Assembly (NCBI RefSeq): GCF_004011835.1
Contig: NZ_RKLN01000001.1
Span: forward strand, 682,001-746,000
Direction of reading: 5' to 3'
Origin: Rhodococcus spongiicola
GTDB lineage: Bacteria > Actinomycetota > Actinomycetes > Mycobacteriales > Mycobacteriaceae
Length of the DNA stretch: 64,000 nucleotides
A model generated the notes under the pieces. It was given only the letters and a program-made list of their open reading frames with translations. It was not told the DNA's origin and made no database searches. The translations under genes were made by a program, and so were the position numbers. Below, piece after piece: positions 18,758-27,516 of this stretch. The first letter of the stretch is position 1; the number at the start of each line of letters is the position of its first letter.

Positions 18758-18834
18758 TGGTGGCCAGGGCCGGGATCGAACCGGCGACCTTCCGCTTTTC
18801 AGGCGGACGCTCGTACCAACTGAGCTACCTGGCC
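18758..18834 (-). tRNA. tRNA-Phe (GAA), copy 1
   Basis: Cloverleaf with acceptor GGCCAGG/CCTGGCC, anticodon loop CTGAAAA giving GAA, T-loop GGTTCGATC, discriminator A and an encoded CCA end. 77 nt including CCA. Confidence 0.95.
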
Positions 18835-18890
18835 GGACGGCACCCGAACCGAATGCCTATTCGTGCTGCACCGTTTCCGATACAGAGAAG

Positions 18891-18964
18891 CGACCCTGAC
18901 GGGACTCGAACCCGCGACCTCCGCCGTGACAGGGCGGCGCGCTAACCAACTGCGCCACAGGGCC
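18891..18964 (-). tRNA. tRNA-Asp (GTC), copy 1
   Basis: Acceptor GGCCCTG/CAGGGTC, anticodon loop CTGTCAC giving GTC, T-loop GGTTCGAGT, discriminator G. CCA is not encoded. Transcribed leftward ahead of tRNA-Phe copy 1. Confidence 0.95.
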
Positions 18965-19022
18965 TTGCTTGATACTGCATGTGAAGATGTACTGCTCTCA
19001 CGGAGGTCGAATCGACTTCCAG

Positions 19023-19099
19023 TGGTGGCCAGGGCCGGGATCGAACCGGCGACCTTCCGCTTTTCAGGCGGACGCTCGTACCAACTGAGCTACCTGGCC
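19023..19099 (-). tRNA. tRNA-Phe (GAA), copy 2
   Basis: Identical to tRNA-Phe copy 1, including the encoded CCA. Confidence 0.95.
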
Positions 19100-19155
19100 G
19101 GACGGCACCCGAACCGAATGCCCATTCGTGCTGCACCGTTTCCGATACAGAGAAG

Positions 19156-19229
19156 CGACCCTGACGGGACTCGAACCCGCGACCTCCGCCGTGACAGGGC
19201 GGCGCGCTAACCAACTGCGCCACAGGGCC
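19156..19229 (-). tRNA. tRNA-Asp (GTC), copy 2
   Basis: Identical to tRNA-Asp copy 1; no encoded CCA. Confidence 0.95.
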
Positions 19230-19278
19230 TTGCTTGATACTGCTATTCAACTGTAATGGCGCATCAACGAGTGATGCG

Positions 19279-19351
19279 TACCCCCTACGGGATTCGAACC
19301 CGCGCTACCGCCTTGAAAGGGCGGCGTCCTAGGCCGCTAGACGAAGGGGGC
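19279..19351 (-). tRNA. tRNA-Glu (TTC)
   Basis: Acceptor GCCCCCT/AGGGGGT, anticodon loop CTTTCAA giving TTC, T-loop GGTTCGAAT, discriminator A, no encoded CCA. Upstream member of the leftward tRNA cluster Glu-Asp-Phe-Asp-Phe. Confidence 0.95.
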
Positions 19352-19465
19352 CCGCCGGATCACTCCGGCCAGTACCCTCAACGGCGTTCCGTTGGGAGCT
19401 TGGATAGCTTAGGGCACCAATTTCACAAACCACAAATCGCCTGATCAGCGCGCATATACGCCAAT

Positions 19466-20122
19466 TCAGCCGGGCACAGCCGCATCCAGCTCGACGGGCC
19501 AACCCTGACGGCGCCACTTCTCCAACCACGAATCCGAGGCCATACCCGCGAGAACCACCTCGAGTGACTCTTCGAACCTCGCGCGGAGGTCGACCTGTTG
19601 AGCCGTGAGATCGGACAGGTATCGCTGGCCGGCGAGGCTGGCCGCAAGCACTCGGGTGAACTTCTCGACGTCGACACCCTCCCGGACGAGACCTTCACGA
19701 TCGGCCCGCTGAAGGAGTTCACGAGCCGAGCCACCCCATACCCGGGCACCACCGCTCTGCACGTCGGCGTAGAACTCAGGCTCGATGATCAGCCGGAACT
19801 CGGCACGCACGATCGGGTCGGACAGGAACATCCTTGCGACATTGTCGATAAGGCCGTGCAGAATCTGGAAGGGATCGAGATCGGCTCGGGCCATCCACCG
19901 GGCCGTCATCTGATGGTATTTCTCGAGGGCGGCGGCGAGCACCGCACGCCCGAGTTCCTCCTTCGACTCGAAGTGGAAGTACATCGCACCCTTGGTCGCG
20001 TGGGACCCCTCGAGGATCGCATTCACCGACGCCGCCGCATATCCGCGCACACCGAACTCGACTGCTGCAGCTTCGACGATCGCAGCGCGGGTCCGTCGCG
20101 CACGCTCCTGTTGACGTGCCAT
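19466..20122 (-). CDS. TetR family regulator, ScbR/gamma-butyrolactone-receptor-like
   Basis: 218 residues. The N-terminal TetR helix-turn-helix reads RTRAAIVEAAAVEFGVRGY and ends in TKGAMYFHFESKEEL, closest by eye to the ScbR/ArpA autoregulator-receptor group, in which TKGALYFHF is typical. Such proteins release DNA on binding butyrolactone-type signals, but no butyrolactone synthase gene is nearby, so the ligand is open. The start at 20122 has GGAGG 11 bases upstream; the frame extends to 20269 without similarity. Confidence 0.8.
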   Translation of the reverse strand: MARQQERARRTRAAIVEAAAVEFGVRGYAAASVNAILEGSHATKGAMYFHFESKEELGRAVLAAALEKYHQMTARWMARADLDPFQILHGLIDNVARMFLSDPIVRAEFRLIIEPEFYADVQSGGARVWGGSARELLQRADREGLVREGVDVEKFTRVLAASLAGQRYLSDLTAQQVDLRARFEESLEVVLAGMASDSWLEKWRRQGWPVELDAAVPG

Positions 20123-20258
20123 TGCGCTCTTCGCCTCCGAAAACCGTAGGACTCGCCGACGCTCGGTCAGCTTCCCGCCCGACAACCAGACTAGTCCCCT
20201 TGTCCGGTCGCTTGAAACGCAGAGGCCCTGATCTAGCCACTTCTTACTACCGCTACAG

Positions 20259-20282
20259 AAACACACCAAGTGGTATAGTTTT
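20259..20282. promoter_or_regulatory. ARE-like imperfect palindrome upstream of the TetR gene
   Basis: An AT-rich element with ACC and GGT half-site cores at mirror positions and A/T-rich flanks (AAACACACC and GGTATAGTTTT), reminiscent of autoregulatory elements bound by ScbR-type repressors. It lies about 140 bases upstream of the start. Several arm positions do not pair. Confidence 0.35.
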
Positions 20283-20712
20283 CAACGGCTCGGGCGTGCT
20301 GCAGGGGGGCGCGCACCCGAGCCTTCTACTCGAGAGGTCAGGCTCCGATTCGTCAGAGACCGAGGCTGTCGTACTCGCACAACCGCCCCGCGAAGCGGCG
20401 CGGAACCGGGGCCCAAATGTTGGACGGTTGGCGGACGCGACCGATCCGGGCGAGGCGCCACCTCAGACCGACCAAAGCTAGGACAGTTCCGGACCTGCGC
20501 AACATTCTGATTCACCCTCCCCAAGATCGGCTTGGTCGGACTTGTCCAGACTGCCGCGCCGGGCCGACGAGGGGAACGTCACAATTACCTATTGGAGTAC
20601 CTGCTTCTCTAGCGGAGACCGCTAGATCTCAACCCGATCAGGGTGGGGTTGTTGAGGAAGCCGTCACCGTCCGCACACACCCGAAGGGGATTTACACGGC
20701 GGACGCTCCAGG
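20283..20712. other. Spacer without recognised genes
   Basis: Between the TetR gene and tRNA-Lys. Open frames on both strands have no recognisable domains. I see no tRNA, repeat or strong hairpin here. Confidence 0.5.
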
Positions 20713-20785
20713 TGCCCCCACCAGGGCTCGAACCTGGGACCCACTGATTAAAAGTCAGCTGCTCTACCAACTGAGCTATAGGGGC
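20713..20785 (-). tRNA. tRNA-Lys (TTT)
   Basis: Acceptor GCCCCTA/TGGGGGC (with a G-T pair), anticodon loop CTTTTAA giving TTT, T-loop GGTTCGAGC, discriminator A. The 3' flank reads CCT, so CCA is not fully encoded. Standing alone, leftward. Confidence 0.93.
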
Positions 20786-20959
20786 GTGCGGACGAATGCT
20801 AGCGGACAACGGGGCGGAGTGCACATTGGTTCGCGCAATGGCCCAGTCGCGTCGCGAGTCGCCCCGAGCGAAGACCGTCAGTGCAGGTGGGAGGCTCTTT
20901 GCTCCGCGAATTGACGGTCCGCTGAACCTGCCGGCTCAGCCCCGGCACTTCGGGACCGG

Positions 20960-21538
20960 TCAGATTTCCGGCCCCGGTGACTCTCCCGGCGACTGCGGCT
21001 CTCGCTGGTGCAGGTCGCCGCGGAGCTTGGCCACCTCTTCGCCCCGCATGCGGTATCGCCTCAAGAAATAGACCGCGGCGAGGAACACAAGTACACCGAT
21101 GATCGCCCCCCACAGTGACGCCCCACGGAAACCGGGTGCGTCGACATCCAGGGTGCGCTCCCCCGCGTGGGCGGCACTGCTGCCTCCGAGGACGACCGTG
21201 AGCGTCAGCAGATTGGGAAGCGCGACGACGACACCGAGGATCAAACCCGCGGTCACCCAGAACCTGGCGTGTTTACGTCGACGCGACCGCCACGCAAAGT
21301 AGAACAGCAACAACGAGAGCGCGGTGCAGACCACCCCGAACAGCAAACCCAACAGGACGCCTGTCGAGAAGCTGCCGGAGGACAGTGACCCCACCTGGTG
21401 GCTCCACCACCTAGGGAGGAAGGCGGCGAGCACGAAGTACGCGACGATGAGTGCGGCAAGAATCGCGAGCGCCCAGATTGCCTTCTTCACCCAGGCCGGT
21501 CTGTGCGCCTTCTCGGCCGAGCTCATGTTCGCGGCCAT
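20960..21538 (-). CDS. Four-helix membrane protein of unknown function
   Basis: 192 residues with four predicted membrane segments (about 20-42, 57-82, 92-115 and 140-162) separated by basic loops (RSRRRKH, RRYRMRG), and a short charged cytoplasmic tail ending in QSPGESPGPEI. I recognise no named family. Coding potential is supported by the alternating hydrophobicity and by being the only plausible frame. The gene lies divergently from dusB. Confidence 0.72.
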   Translation of the reverse strand: MAANMSSAEKAHRPAWVKKAIWALAILAALIVAYFVLAAFLPRWWSHQVGSLSSGSFSTGVLLGLLFGVVCTALSLLLFYFAWRSRRRKHARFWVTAGLILGVVVALPNLLTLTVVLGGSSAAHAGERTLDVDAPGFRGASLWGAIIGVLVFLAAVYFLRRYRMRGEEVAKLRGDLHQREPQSPGESPGPEI

Positions 21539-21708
21539 GGCGCGATTGTGTGCCCCTACCGACCAGGACGCAAGGCCTTCAGTAGGTAGCGCAGTAGGTA
21601 GCGGTTGTCCTGACAGGCCACGACCACTGGCCAGACAGCTATTCTGTGCCCGGTACCGGTTCCCGGTGCCGGCACCGTCATCTCTCGAAGAATTTGCCCG
21701 AGGTCTTC

Positions 21709-22851
21709 ATGTCACCCCTTCGCATCGGTTCGCTCGAGCTGGGCAGCCCAGTGGTGTTGGCCCCTATGGCGGGCATCACGAACGTCGCGTTCCGGACGCT
21801 CTGCCGCGAACTCGAGCTCGAACGCGCCGGCAGCACCGCGGGCTTGTACGTGTGCGAGATGGTGACCGCTCGCGCGCTCGTCGAGCGGCACCCGGTGACG
21901 ATGCACATGACGACCTTCGGACCGACGGAGACGCCGCGGTCACTGCAGCTCTACACGGTCGATCCCGAGATCACGTACGCCGCGGCGAAGATGATCGTCG
22001 ACGAGGACCTTGCCGACCACATCGACATGAATTTCGGCTGCCCGGTCCCCAAGGTCACCCGCAAGGGTGGCGGATCGGCCCTGCCGTACAAGCGCCGCCT
22101 GTTCGGTGAGATCGTCGCCGCCGCGGTCCGCGCGACCGAGGGCACCGATATCCCCGTCACGGTGAAGATGCGCATCGGCATCGACGCCGAGCACCACACC
22201 CACCTCGATGCCGGACGCATCGCCGCCGCCGAGGGTGCCGCTGCTGTGGCGCTGCACGGCCGCACCGCCGCGCAGCGCTACTCGGGCACGGCGGACTGGA
22301 GCGAGATCGCCCGCCTGAAGGAGCACGTCACCGACATCCCGGTCCTTGGCAACGGCGACATCTTCGCTGCCGAGGACGCCGTCAAGATGATGGCCGAGAC
22401 TGGCTGCGACGGCGTCGTCGTCGGCCGCGGCTGCCTGGGTCGGCCGTGGCTGTTCGCCGAACTCAGTGCCGTGCTCAACGGCAAGCAGATGGCAACCCCG
22501 CCAAATCTTGGTGAGGTCACCGCGATCATGCGCCGACACGGTCGGCTGCTGGCCGACCACCACGGCGAGGACCGTGGCATGCGTGAGATGCGCAAGCACA
22601 TGGCGTGGTATCTGCGCGGGTTTCCAGCCGGGTCGGATCTGCGCAACAGTCTGGCTCGGGTTTCGTCGCTCGCCCAACTCGAGGATCTACTCGGCCGACT
22701 CGACCCGACGGTCCCGTTCCCTGCAGATGCAGAAGGCCCCCGCGGAAGGCAGGGTTCGCCTGCCGCAGTGGCCCTGCCCGACGGTTGGCTCGACGACCCC
22801 GAGGACACCCTCGTACCGGTCGGGGCCGACATCATGCACTCCGGCGGATGA
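21709..22851 (+). CDS. dusB: tRNA-dihydrouridine synthase
   Basis: 380 residues. FMN-dependent reduction of uridine to dihydrouridine in tRNA D-loops. Visible features: APMAGITNVAFR at the N-terminus, NFGCPVPKVTRKGGG with the catalytic Cys (about residue 110), LHGRTAAQRYSG and the VGRGCLGRPWLF flavin-binding region. The start at 21709 fits the family; the longer frame to 21646 does not. Sits beside an LCP gene and phoU as in the mycobacterial Rv0823c-Rv0821c block. Confidence 0.93.
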   Translation: MSPLRIGSLELGSPVVLAPMAGITNVAFRTLCRELELERAGSTAGLYVCEMVTARALVERHPVTMHMTTFGPTETPRSLQLYTVDPEITYAAAKMIVDEDLADHIDMNFGCPVPKVTRKGGGSALPYKRRLFGEIVAAAVRATEGTDIPVTVKMRIGIDAEHHTHLDAGRIAAAEGAAAVALHGRTAAQRYSGTADWSEIARLKEHVTDIPVLGNGDIFAAEDAVKMMAETGCDGVVVGRGCLGRPWLFAELSAVLNGKQMATPPNLGEVTAIMRRHGRLLADHHGEDRGMREMRKHMAWYLRGFPAGSDLRNSLARVSSLAQLEDLLGRLDPTVPFPADAEGPRGRQGSPAAVALPDGWLDDPEDTLVPVGADIMHSGG

Positions 22852-22864
22852 CGCCCGCGCACCC

Positions 22865-22870
22865 TAGAAT
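22865..22870 (+). promoter_or_regulatory. Candidate -10 box for the DUF5996 gene
   Basis: TAGAAT 46 bases upstream of the GTG start, leaving a short leader that includes GGAGGGAG. Confidence 0.4.
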
Positions 22871-22915
22871 TGGAGCGCTGTAGTTCCTCGTAGGGGTTTT
22901 CCGGAGGGAGACGCC

Positions 22916-23857
22916 GTGACCAACGCATCAGCCGATTCGGGAGCCTGGCCCGCACTGCGAGTGGCGGATTGGGAACCCACCCGCGACACCCTGCACATGT
23001 GGACGCAGATCGTGGGGAAGGTCCGCCTCGCTCACGCACCACTGGTGAACCACTGGTGGCAGGTGCCTTTGTACGTGAGCGCTCGGGGACTGACAACGTC
23101 GGCAATCCCGTACGACACCCGGGTCTTCGACATCGAGTTCGACCTGTCCGGACATCAACTCACCATCCATGACAGCAACGGCGCACACCGTGAGTTCCCG
23201 CTCGAACCGATGCCGGTCGCCGACTTCTACCACCGAGTGATGCAGGCGCTTCGCGAACTGGGCATCGATACCCGTATCCAATCGACACCCAACGAGGTCG
23301 ATCCGGCGATCCCGTTCGCCGAGGACACTGTCCACGCCTCCTACGATCTCGCCGCCGCGAACCTGTTCTGGAAACAACTCATCCAGGCCGACCGCGTTAT
23401 GCACGAGTTCCGCTCGAACTTCGTCGGCAAGGTCAGCCCGGTGCACTTCTTCTGGGGTTCGTTCGACCTCGCCTGCACGAGGTTCACGGGGCAGCCCGCC
23501 CCTCAGCATCCCGGCGGCGCCCCCAACGTCGGCAACTGGGTGATGGTCGAGGGCTACTCACACGAGTTGTCGAGCTGCGGATTTTGGCCCGGTGGCGGCG
23601 AGGAGGGCGCGTTCTACGCGTACGCCTACCCCGAGCCGGAGGGCTTCGCCGACCACCCGGTCCTTCCGGAGCAGGCCTTCTACAGCGCCGACTTCGGGCA
23701 GTTCCTGTTGCCGTACGAAGCGGTCCGTACCGCATCCGACCCGGATGCGACTCTGCAAAAGTTCCTGCAGACCACCTACGAGGCCGCAGCCGACAACGGG
23801 CCTTGGGACCGCGCCGCGCTCGAGTGTGATCCACGTCGCTGGGACAGCGTGCGCTGA
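22916..23857 (+). CDS. DUF5996 family protein
   Basis: 313 residues, soluble, rich in Trp and aromatic residues. Family-typical segments are LHMWTQIVGKVRLAHAP, NHWWQVPLYVSARGL, PVHFFWGSFDLACTRFTG and a near C-terminal FYSADFGQFLLPYEAVR. The biochemical role is unknown. The GTG start has a strong GGAGGGAG seven bases upstream. Lies between dusB and the LCP gene, apparently with its own promoter. Confidence 0.85.
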   Translation: MTNASADSGAWPALRVADWEPTRDTLHMWTQIVGKVRLAHAPLVNHWWQVPLYVSARGLTTSAIPYDTRVFDIEFDLSGHQLTIHDSNGAHREFPLEPMPVADFYHRVMQALRELGIDTRIQSTPNEVDPAIPFAEDTVHASYDLAAANLFWKQLIQADRVMHEFRSNFVGKVSPVHFFWGSFDLACTRFTGQPAPQHPGGAPNVGNWVMVEGYSHELSSCGFWPGGGEEGAFYAYAYPEPEGFADHPVLPEQAFYSADFGQFLLPYEAVRTASDPDATLQKFLQTTYEAAADNGPWDRAALECDPRRWDSVR

Positions 23858-24017
23858 CGCCTCCACCTGCGACACCTCCCACACCGCAACTACCAACCAA
23901 TCGCACCGCCGGTTTGGCCGTGTCGAGCGCCGATGTCCGCGCATATCTACATCAGTATCATTGCGGCATCGTCGAGCAACGGTATCAATTTGGAGTCGGA
24001 GAGGGCAGGGCGAATAG

Positions 24018-26006
24018 GTGGGTGACGAGCACTATCCCGGTCGCGGTGCGCCAGAAGGCCGCGCCCCCTGGGAACGTCCCCTCGCCGACCACCAGTACCG
24101 CGACCAACAGGCCGGTCGACGGGGCCGTCGAGCACTCGACAGCGAAGCAACTGAACCAACCGAGCGACTGTCCGTCGCCGACCTGATGGCAAAGATGGGC
24201 CGCCCGGTACCGCCGTCCTTCAACGGCGCGCACCGCGAGGGGCCCGAGCCCGTCCAGGAGCCCGGCTACCCCGCCGTGCACGCACCCGAGTCGGGCCAAG
24301 GCGCATCCACCGAGATCATTCCGGCGGTCACCGACGGTCCCCCCGCATTCGACCCGCGCGCAGAACCTGACCAACACGGGGAACGGTGGTTCGCCGAGCC
24401 CGAACCGGATCCGGTGGCCCCAGCCTGGGCGGAAGAGACCGCGAGCCCCGCCGCACCTCAGTCGGTCGGCGCACCCAACCGCACCCGGCTCGCGGCGAGC
24501 CGGGACCGCAAGCGGCGCAAACTGCTGCTGGCCGGACGGTCCGCAATCGCCTTCGTAGCGGTGCTGGCACTACTCACGACCGGCGTCGTGTGGGGATACC
24601 TACGCTCGACCGAGGGCCGGTTCTCGCAGGTATCCGCTCTCGACACCGATTCCACCGACATCATCGACGCGGGTGGGCAGACCGGCGACGAGACGTACCT
24701 GATCGTCGGCACCGACACCCGCGCGGGCGCTGCGGGCGAGGTCGGGGCCGGCACCGTGGCGGACGCCGAGGGCGCGCGATCCGACACCGTCATGCTCATC
24801 ACCGTCCCTGCCGACCGAAGCCGCGTAGTGGCGGTCTCCTTTCCTCGCGACCTCGACGTCCAACGACCGCAGTGCGACGGCTGGGACAACGATACGGGCA
24901 CCTACACCGACGAGACGTACCTGGCCGCGGACGGTGAGAAGCTCAATGCCACCTATGCACTGGGCGGGCCCAAGTGTCTGGTCAAGGTCATCCAGAAGAT
25001 GTCGGGGTTGAAGATTGGACACTTCGTCGGCATGGACTTCGCGGGGTTCGAGAGCATGGTCGACGAGGTCGGCGGTGTCGAGGTGTGCGCCCCGCAGCCC
25101 ATGATCGACGGCGAACTCGGCGTGATCCTGCCGACTGCGGGCACCCAGACCCTCGACGGCAAGCAGGCGCTCGACTACGTACGTGCCCGTCACATCGTGT
25201 ACGAAGGCAGCAGCGACTACGGGCGGATCAAGCGACAGCAGTACTTCCTCTCGGCGCTGTTGCGCGAGGCGATGTCGAGCAAGGTGCTCTTCGATCCGGG
25301 CAAGCTCAACGGCTTCATCAACGCGTTCTCGGAGTCAACATTCGTCGAGAACATCGATACCAAGTCGCTGCTCACCCTCGGCCAATCGCTTCGCAACGTC
25401 GACGCCGGCGCGGTCACGTTCATCACGGTCCCGACAGACGGCACCAACGATCGGGGCAACGAGATACCCCGCCTCGACGACATCGAGAACATCTTCCAGG
25501 CCATCATCGATGACGAGCCACTGCCCGGCGAGAAGCGCAGCGACGAGGAGACCCCGCCGGCCGAGCCCGTCCCGAGCCCCGAGCAGACCCTGCTCGCGGT
25601 CAGCCCGGAAGAGTTGAACCTGCAGGTTTCGAACGGCACGGGTCAGTCCGGGCTGGCCTCCACAACCGCCGACGGGCTCGCCGCATACGGCTACCAGATC
25701 TACAACATCGGGAACTACGACGAGACCAGCACCGAAACGCTCGTCCGCTTTCCGCCGGGATATGAGGCGGAAGCGGCGACCGTGGCGTCGTCGATCCCGG
25801 GCGCGGTGCTCGAGCAGGCGTCCCGCCTCAACAACATCGTCGAGGTGGTCCTCGGCACCGACTTTCGCCGCACCGTGACGGCACCGGCGGCAGCCGGTAC
25901 GACCGTCGACGCGGGGCCGACTCGCATTGCCGAGGTCGAGCAGATCGAATTGCCGGCTGATCTGTCGGTGACCAACGCGACCGACAACCCGTGCGCGGAG
26001 CCCTGA
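24018..26006 (+). CDS. LytR-CpsA-Psr (LCP) family cell-wall ligase with LytR_C domain
   Basis: 662 residues. A long disordered cytoplasmic N-terminus (1-165), one membrane helix (about 173-195), an extracellular LCP domain (from [12 protein letters not shown] through SFPRDLDVQ to DYVRARH), and a C-terminal LytR_C domain (from [15 protein letters not shown]). LCP enzymes transfer polyprenyl-phosphate-linked polymers, in this group arabinogalactan, onto peptidoglycan. The Arg/Asp phosphate-binding residues of the family are present in the SFPRD and RARH motifs. The GTG start is weakly supported. Mycobacterial orthologue appears to be the Rv0822c type. Confidence 0.88.
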   Translation: MGDEHYPGRGAPEGRAPWERPLADHQYRDQQAGRRGRRALDSEATEPTERLSVADLMAKMGRPVPPSFNGAHREGPEPVQEPGYPAVHAPESGQGASTEIIPAVTDGPPAFDPRAEPDQHGERWFAEPEPDPVAPAWAEETASPAAPQSVGAPNRTRLAASRDRKRRKLLLAGRSAIAFVAVLALLTTGVVWGYLRSTEGRFSQVSALDTDSTDIIDAGGQTGDETYLIVGTDTRAGAAGEVGAGTVADAEGARSDTVMLITVPADRSRVVAVSFPRDLDVQRPQCDGWDNDTGTYTDETYLAADGEKLNATYALGGPKCLVKVIQKMSGLKIGHFVGMDFAGFESMVDEVGGVEVCAPQPMIDGELGVILPTAGTQTLDGKQALDYVRARHIVYEGSSDYGRIKRQQYFLSALLREAMSSKVLFDPGKLNGFINAFSESTFVENIDTKSLLTLGQSLRNVDAGAVTFITVPTDGTNDRGNEIPRLDDIENIFQAIIDDEPLPGEKRSDEETPPAEPVPSPEQTLLAVSPEELNLQVSNGTGQSGLASTTADGLAAYGYQIYNIGNYDETSTETLVRFPPGYEAEAATVASSIPGAVLEQASRLNNIVEVVLGTDFRRTVTAPAAAGTTVDAGPTRIAEVEQIELPADLSVTNATDNPCAEP

Positions 26007-26016
26007 GCCGCCGGGC

Positions 26017-26038
26017 ATTCATTGGACGTTCACCGGAA
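26017..26038 (+). promoter_or_regulatory. PHO box upstream of phoU
   Basis: Two contiguous 11-base direct repeats, ATTCATTGGAC (26017-26027) and GTTCACCGGAA (26028-26038), fitting the GTTCAYY PHO-box unit bound by PhoP in streptomycetes and similar to RegX3 targets. The pair ends 27 bases before a TAAAGT -10 box, a normal place for an activator. Confidence 0.65.
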
Positions 26039-26065
26039 TGTGGCGACATGGTTTCCGCCGCACCG

Positions 26066-26071
26066 TAAAGT
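26066..26071 (+). promoter_or_regulatory. -10 box of phoU, probably leaderless
   Basis: TAAAGT with only eight bases before the phoU ATG, so the transcript should begin at or within a base or two of the start codon. Confidence 0.55.
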
Positions 26072-26079
26072 GTGATCTC

Positions 26080-26769
26080 ATGCGCGTCGCCTACAACGAA
26101 CAGATGACCGAGCTGGCGGATCTCCTCGGCGAGATGGCCGGCTTGGCCGGGGCGGCCATGGAAAAGGCCACTCAGTCGCTTCTGCAAGCAGATCTCGAGC
26201 TCGCCGAACAGGTCATCGGTGAGCACGAGAAGATCACCGAGCTCAGTGTCGCCGCTGAGGAGCGAGCCTTCGCGTTGCTCGCCCTGCAAGCGCCGGTAGC
26301 CGGCGACCTGCGGTCGGTGGTCAGCGGGCTCCAGATCGTCTCCGACATCGACCGCATGGGTGCGCTCGCACTGCACGTCGCCAAGATCACGCGCCGTCGC
26401 CACCCCAATTACGTCCTCCCCGAGGAGGTCAACGGCTACTTCGCCGAAATGGGCCGCATCGCCGTAGCCCTCGGCGCCAGTGCAAAGGAAGTCCTCGAGA
26501 CCCGTGATCCCGAGCGCGCAGCCAAGCTGCGCGAAGAGGACGACGCGATGGATGATCTCCACCGCCACCTGTTCCGTGTAATCATGAACCCGGAGTGGAA
26601 GCACGGCGTCGCCGCTGCCGTCGATGTGACGCTGTTGGGCCGTTTCTACGAGCGTTTCGCCGACCACACCGTCGAAGTCGCTCGCAGGGTCATCTTCCTC
26701 GTCACCGGCAAGATGCCGGAGGAACCGCAAAACGAGTCCGAGGACCTCACGTCTTACACCCAGCCGTAG
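26080..26769 (+). CDS. phoU: Phosphate signalling protein PhoU
   Basis: 229 residues, two three-helix-bundle PhoU repeats with metal-binding acidic clusters typified by DIDRMGALA and [11 protein letters not shown]. Damps the Pst transporter and its two-component system when phosphate is plentiful. The ATG at 26080 fits family starts (MRVAYNEQ); no ribosome site is present, consistent with a leaderless mRNA. It is 6 kb from pstB, with liv and EEP genes between, and has its own PHO box. Confidence 0.94.
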   Translation: MRVAYNEQMTELADLLGEMAGLAGAAMEKATQSLLQADLELAEQVIGEHEKITELSVAAEERAFALLALQAPVAGDLRSVVSGLQIVSDIDRMGALALHVAKITRRRHPNYVLPEEVNGYFAEMGRIAVALGASAKEVLETRDPERAAKLREEDDAMDDLHRHLFRVIMNPEWKHGVAAAVDVTLLGRFYERFADHTVEVARRVIFLVTGKMPEEPQNESEDLTSYTQP

Positions 26770-26802
26770 ACGGCGAGGCCGCAACGGTGTACCTGCGTGC
26801 TC

Positions 26803-27516
26803 TCAGTCGCTGTCTCCCATAAGGTACGCCCGCTGTACGGATTCGAGGTCTGCGGCGATCTCGGCTGCCGTGCCTTCACGGATGACGCGACCGCGGCGCA
26901 TCACGTAGACCCGGTCTGCCACCTCGAGCACCTGTCGGACATGTTGCTCCACCAACAGCACGCCGACACCATCCGAGGTCGCTGCGGAGCGCACCACCGC
27001 GAGCAGCCGGCTGACGATCTGCGGTGCGAGACCTAGCGACAGCTCGTCGGCGAGCAGCAGGCGCGGCCTGCGCGCCAATGCGCGAGCGAGCGTGAGCATC
27101 TGCTGTTCGCCACCCGAGAGTAGCCCCGCCGGTCGACGCAACAGTGGGCGCAGATCCGGGAAGATCGCGCATGCCGAGTCGGCGGAAACCCCTGCCAGAC
27201 GCAAGTTCTCGGCCGCCGTGAGAGCCATGATCATCGATCTTTCCTCGGTGACGTAGCTCAGACCTCGTTTCGCCAGCTGCGCCAACGACGCCCGCCGCGC
27301 CTGCCCGAGCGCCCGGACCTGACCGGAGAGCGGGGTCAACTCCCCCGCAGCGGTGCACATCGTCGTGGACTTACCGGCCCCGTTGGCGCCGATAAGGGCC
27401 ACCACCTCGCCGGACCGAACCGTCAAGTTCACGTCCCGGCACACCGTGACGCCACCGTATCCTGCACTCACACCACTGAATTCGAGGACGCTCGTCTGCT
27501 GATCGATCGCCGTCAT
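26803..27516 (-). CDS. livF: Branched-chain amino acid-type ABC transporter ATPase LivF
   Basis: 237 residues. Walker A GANGAGKST, signature LLSGGEQQM, Walker B LLLADELSLGLAP and H-loop VEQHV are intact; the signature and short length fit LivF. Energises import of branched-chain amino acids, amides or similar ligands (HAAT family). The ATG at 27516 overlaps the stop of the fused permease/ATPase gene by four bases (ATGA). The frame stays open beyond the ATG, but only as a shadow of livG. Confidence 0.92.
   Translation of the reverse strand: MTAIDQQTSVLEFSGVSAGYGGVTVCRDVNLTVRSGEVVALIGANGAGKSTTMCTAAGELTPLSGQVRALGQARRASLAQLAKRGLSYVTEERSMIMALTAAENLRLAGVSADSACAIFPDLRPLLRRPAGLLSGGEQQMLTLARALARRPRLLLADELSLGLAPQIVSRLLAVVRSAATSDGVGVLLVEQHVRQVLEVADRVYVMRRGRVIREGTAAEIAADLESVQRAYLMGDSD

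Larger units (their letters stand above)
18757..18978. repeat. Tandem duplication, copy 1 (tRNA-Phe + tRNA-Asp unit)
   Basis: 222-base unit containing tRNA-Phe, its spacer and tRNA-Asp. Identical to 19022-19243 except for one base (T at 18858, C at 19123, both in the spacer). Confidence 0.95.
19022..19243. repeat. Tandem duplication, copy 2 (tRNA-Phe + tRNA-Asp unit)
   Basis: Second copy of the 222-base unit, offset 265 bases from the first; the 43 bases between the copies are unique. Confidence 0.95.

Noticed and set aside
20282-20524. Minus-strand 80-residue frame
   Set aside because: Pro/Arg/Ser-rich shadow composition, no ribosome site, no recognised family.
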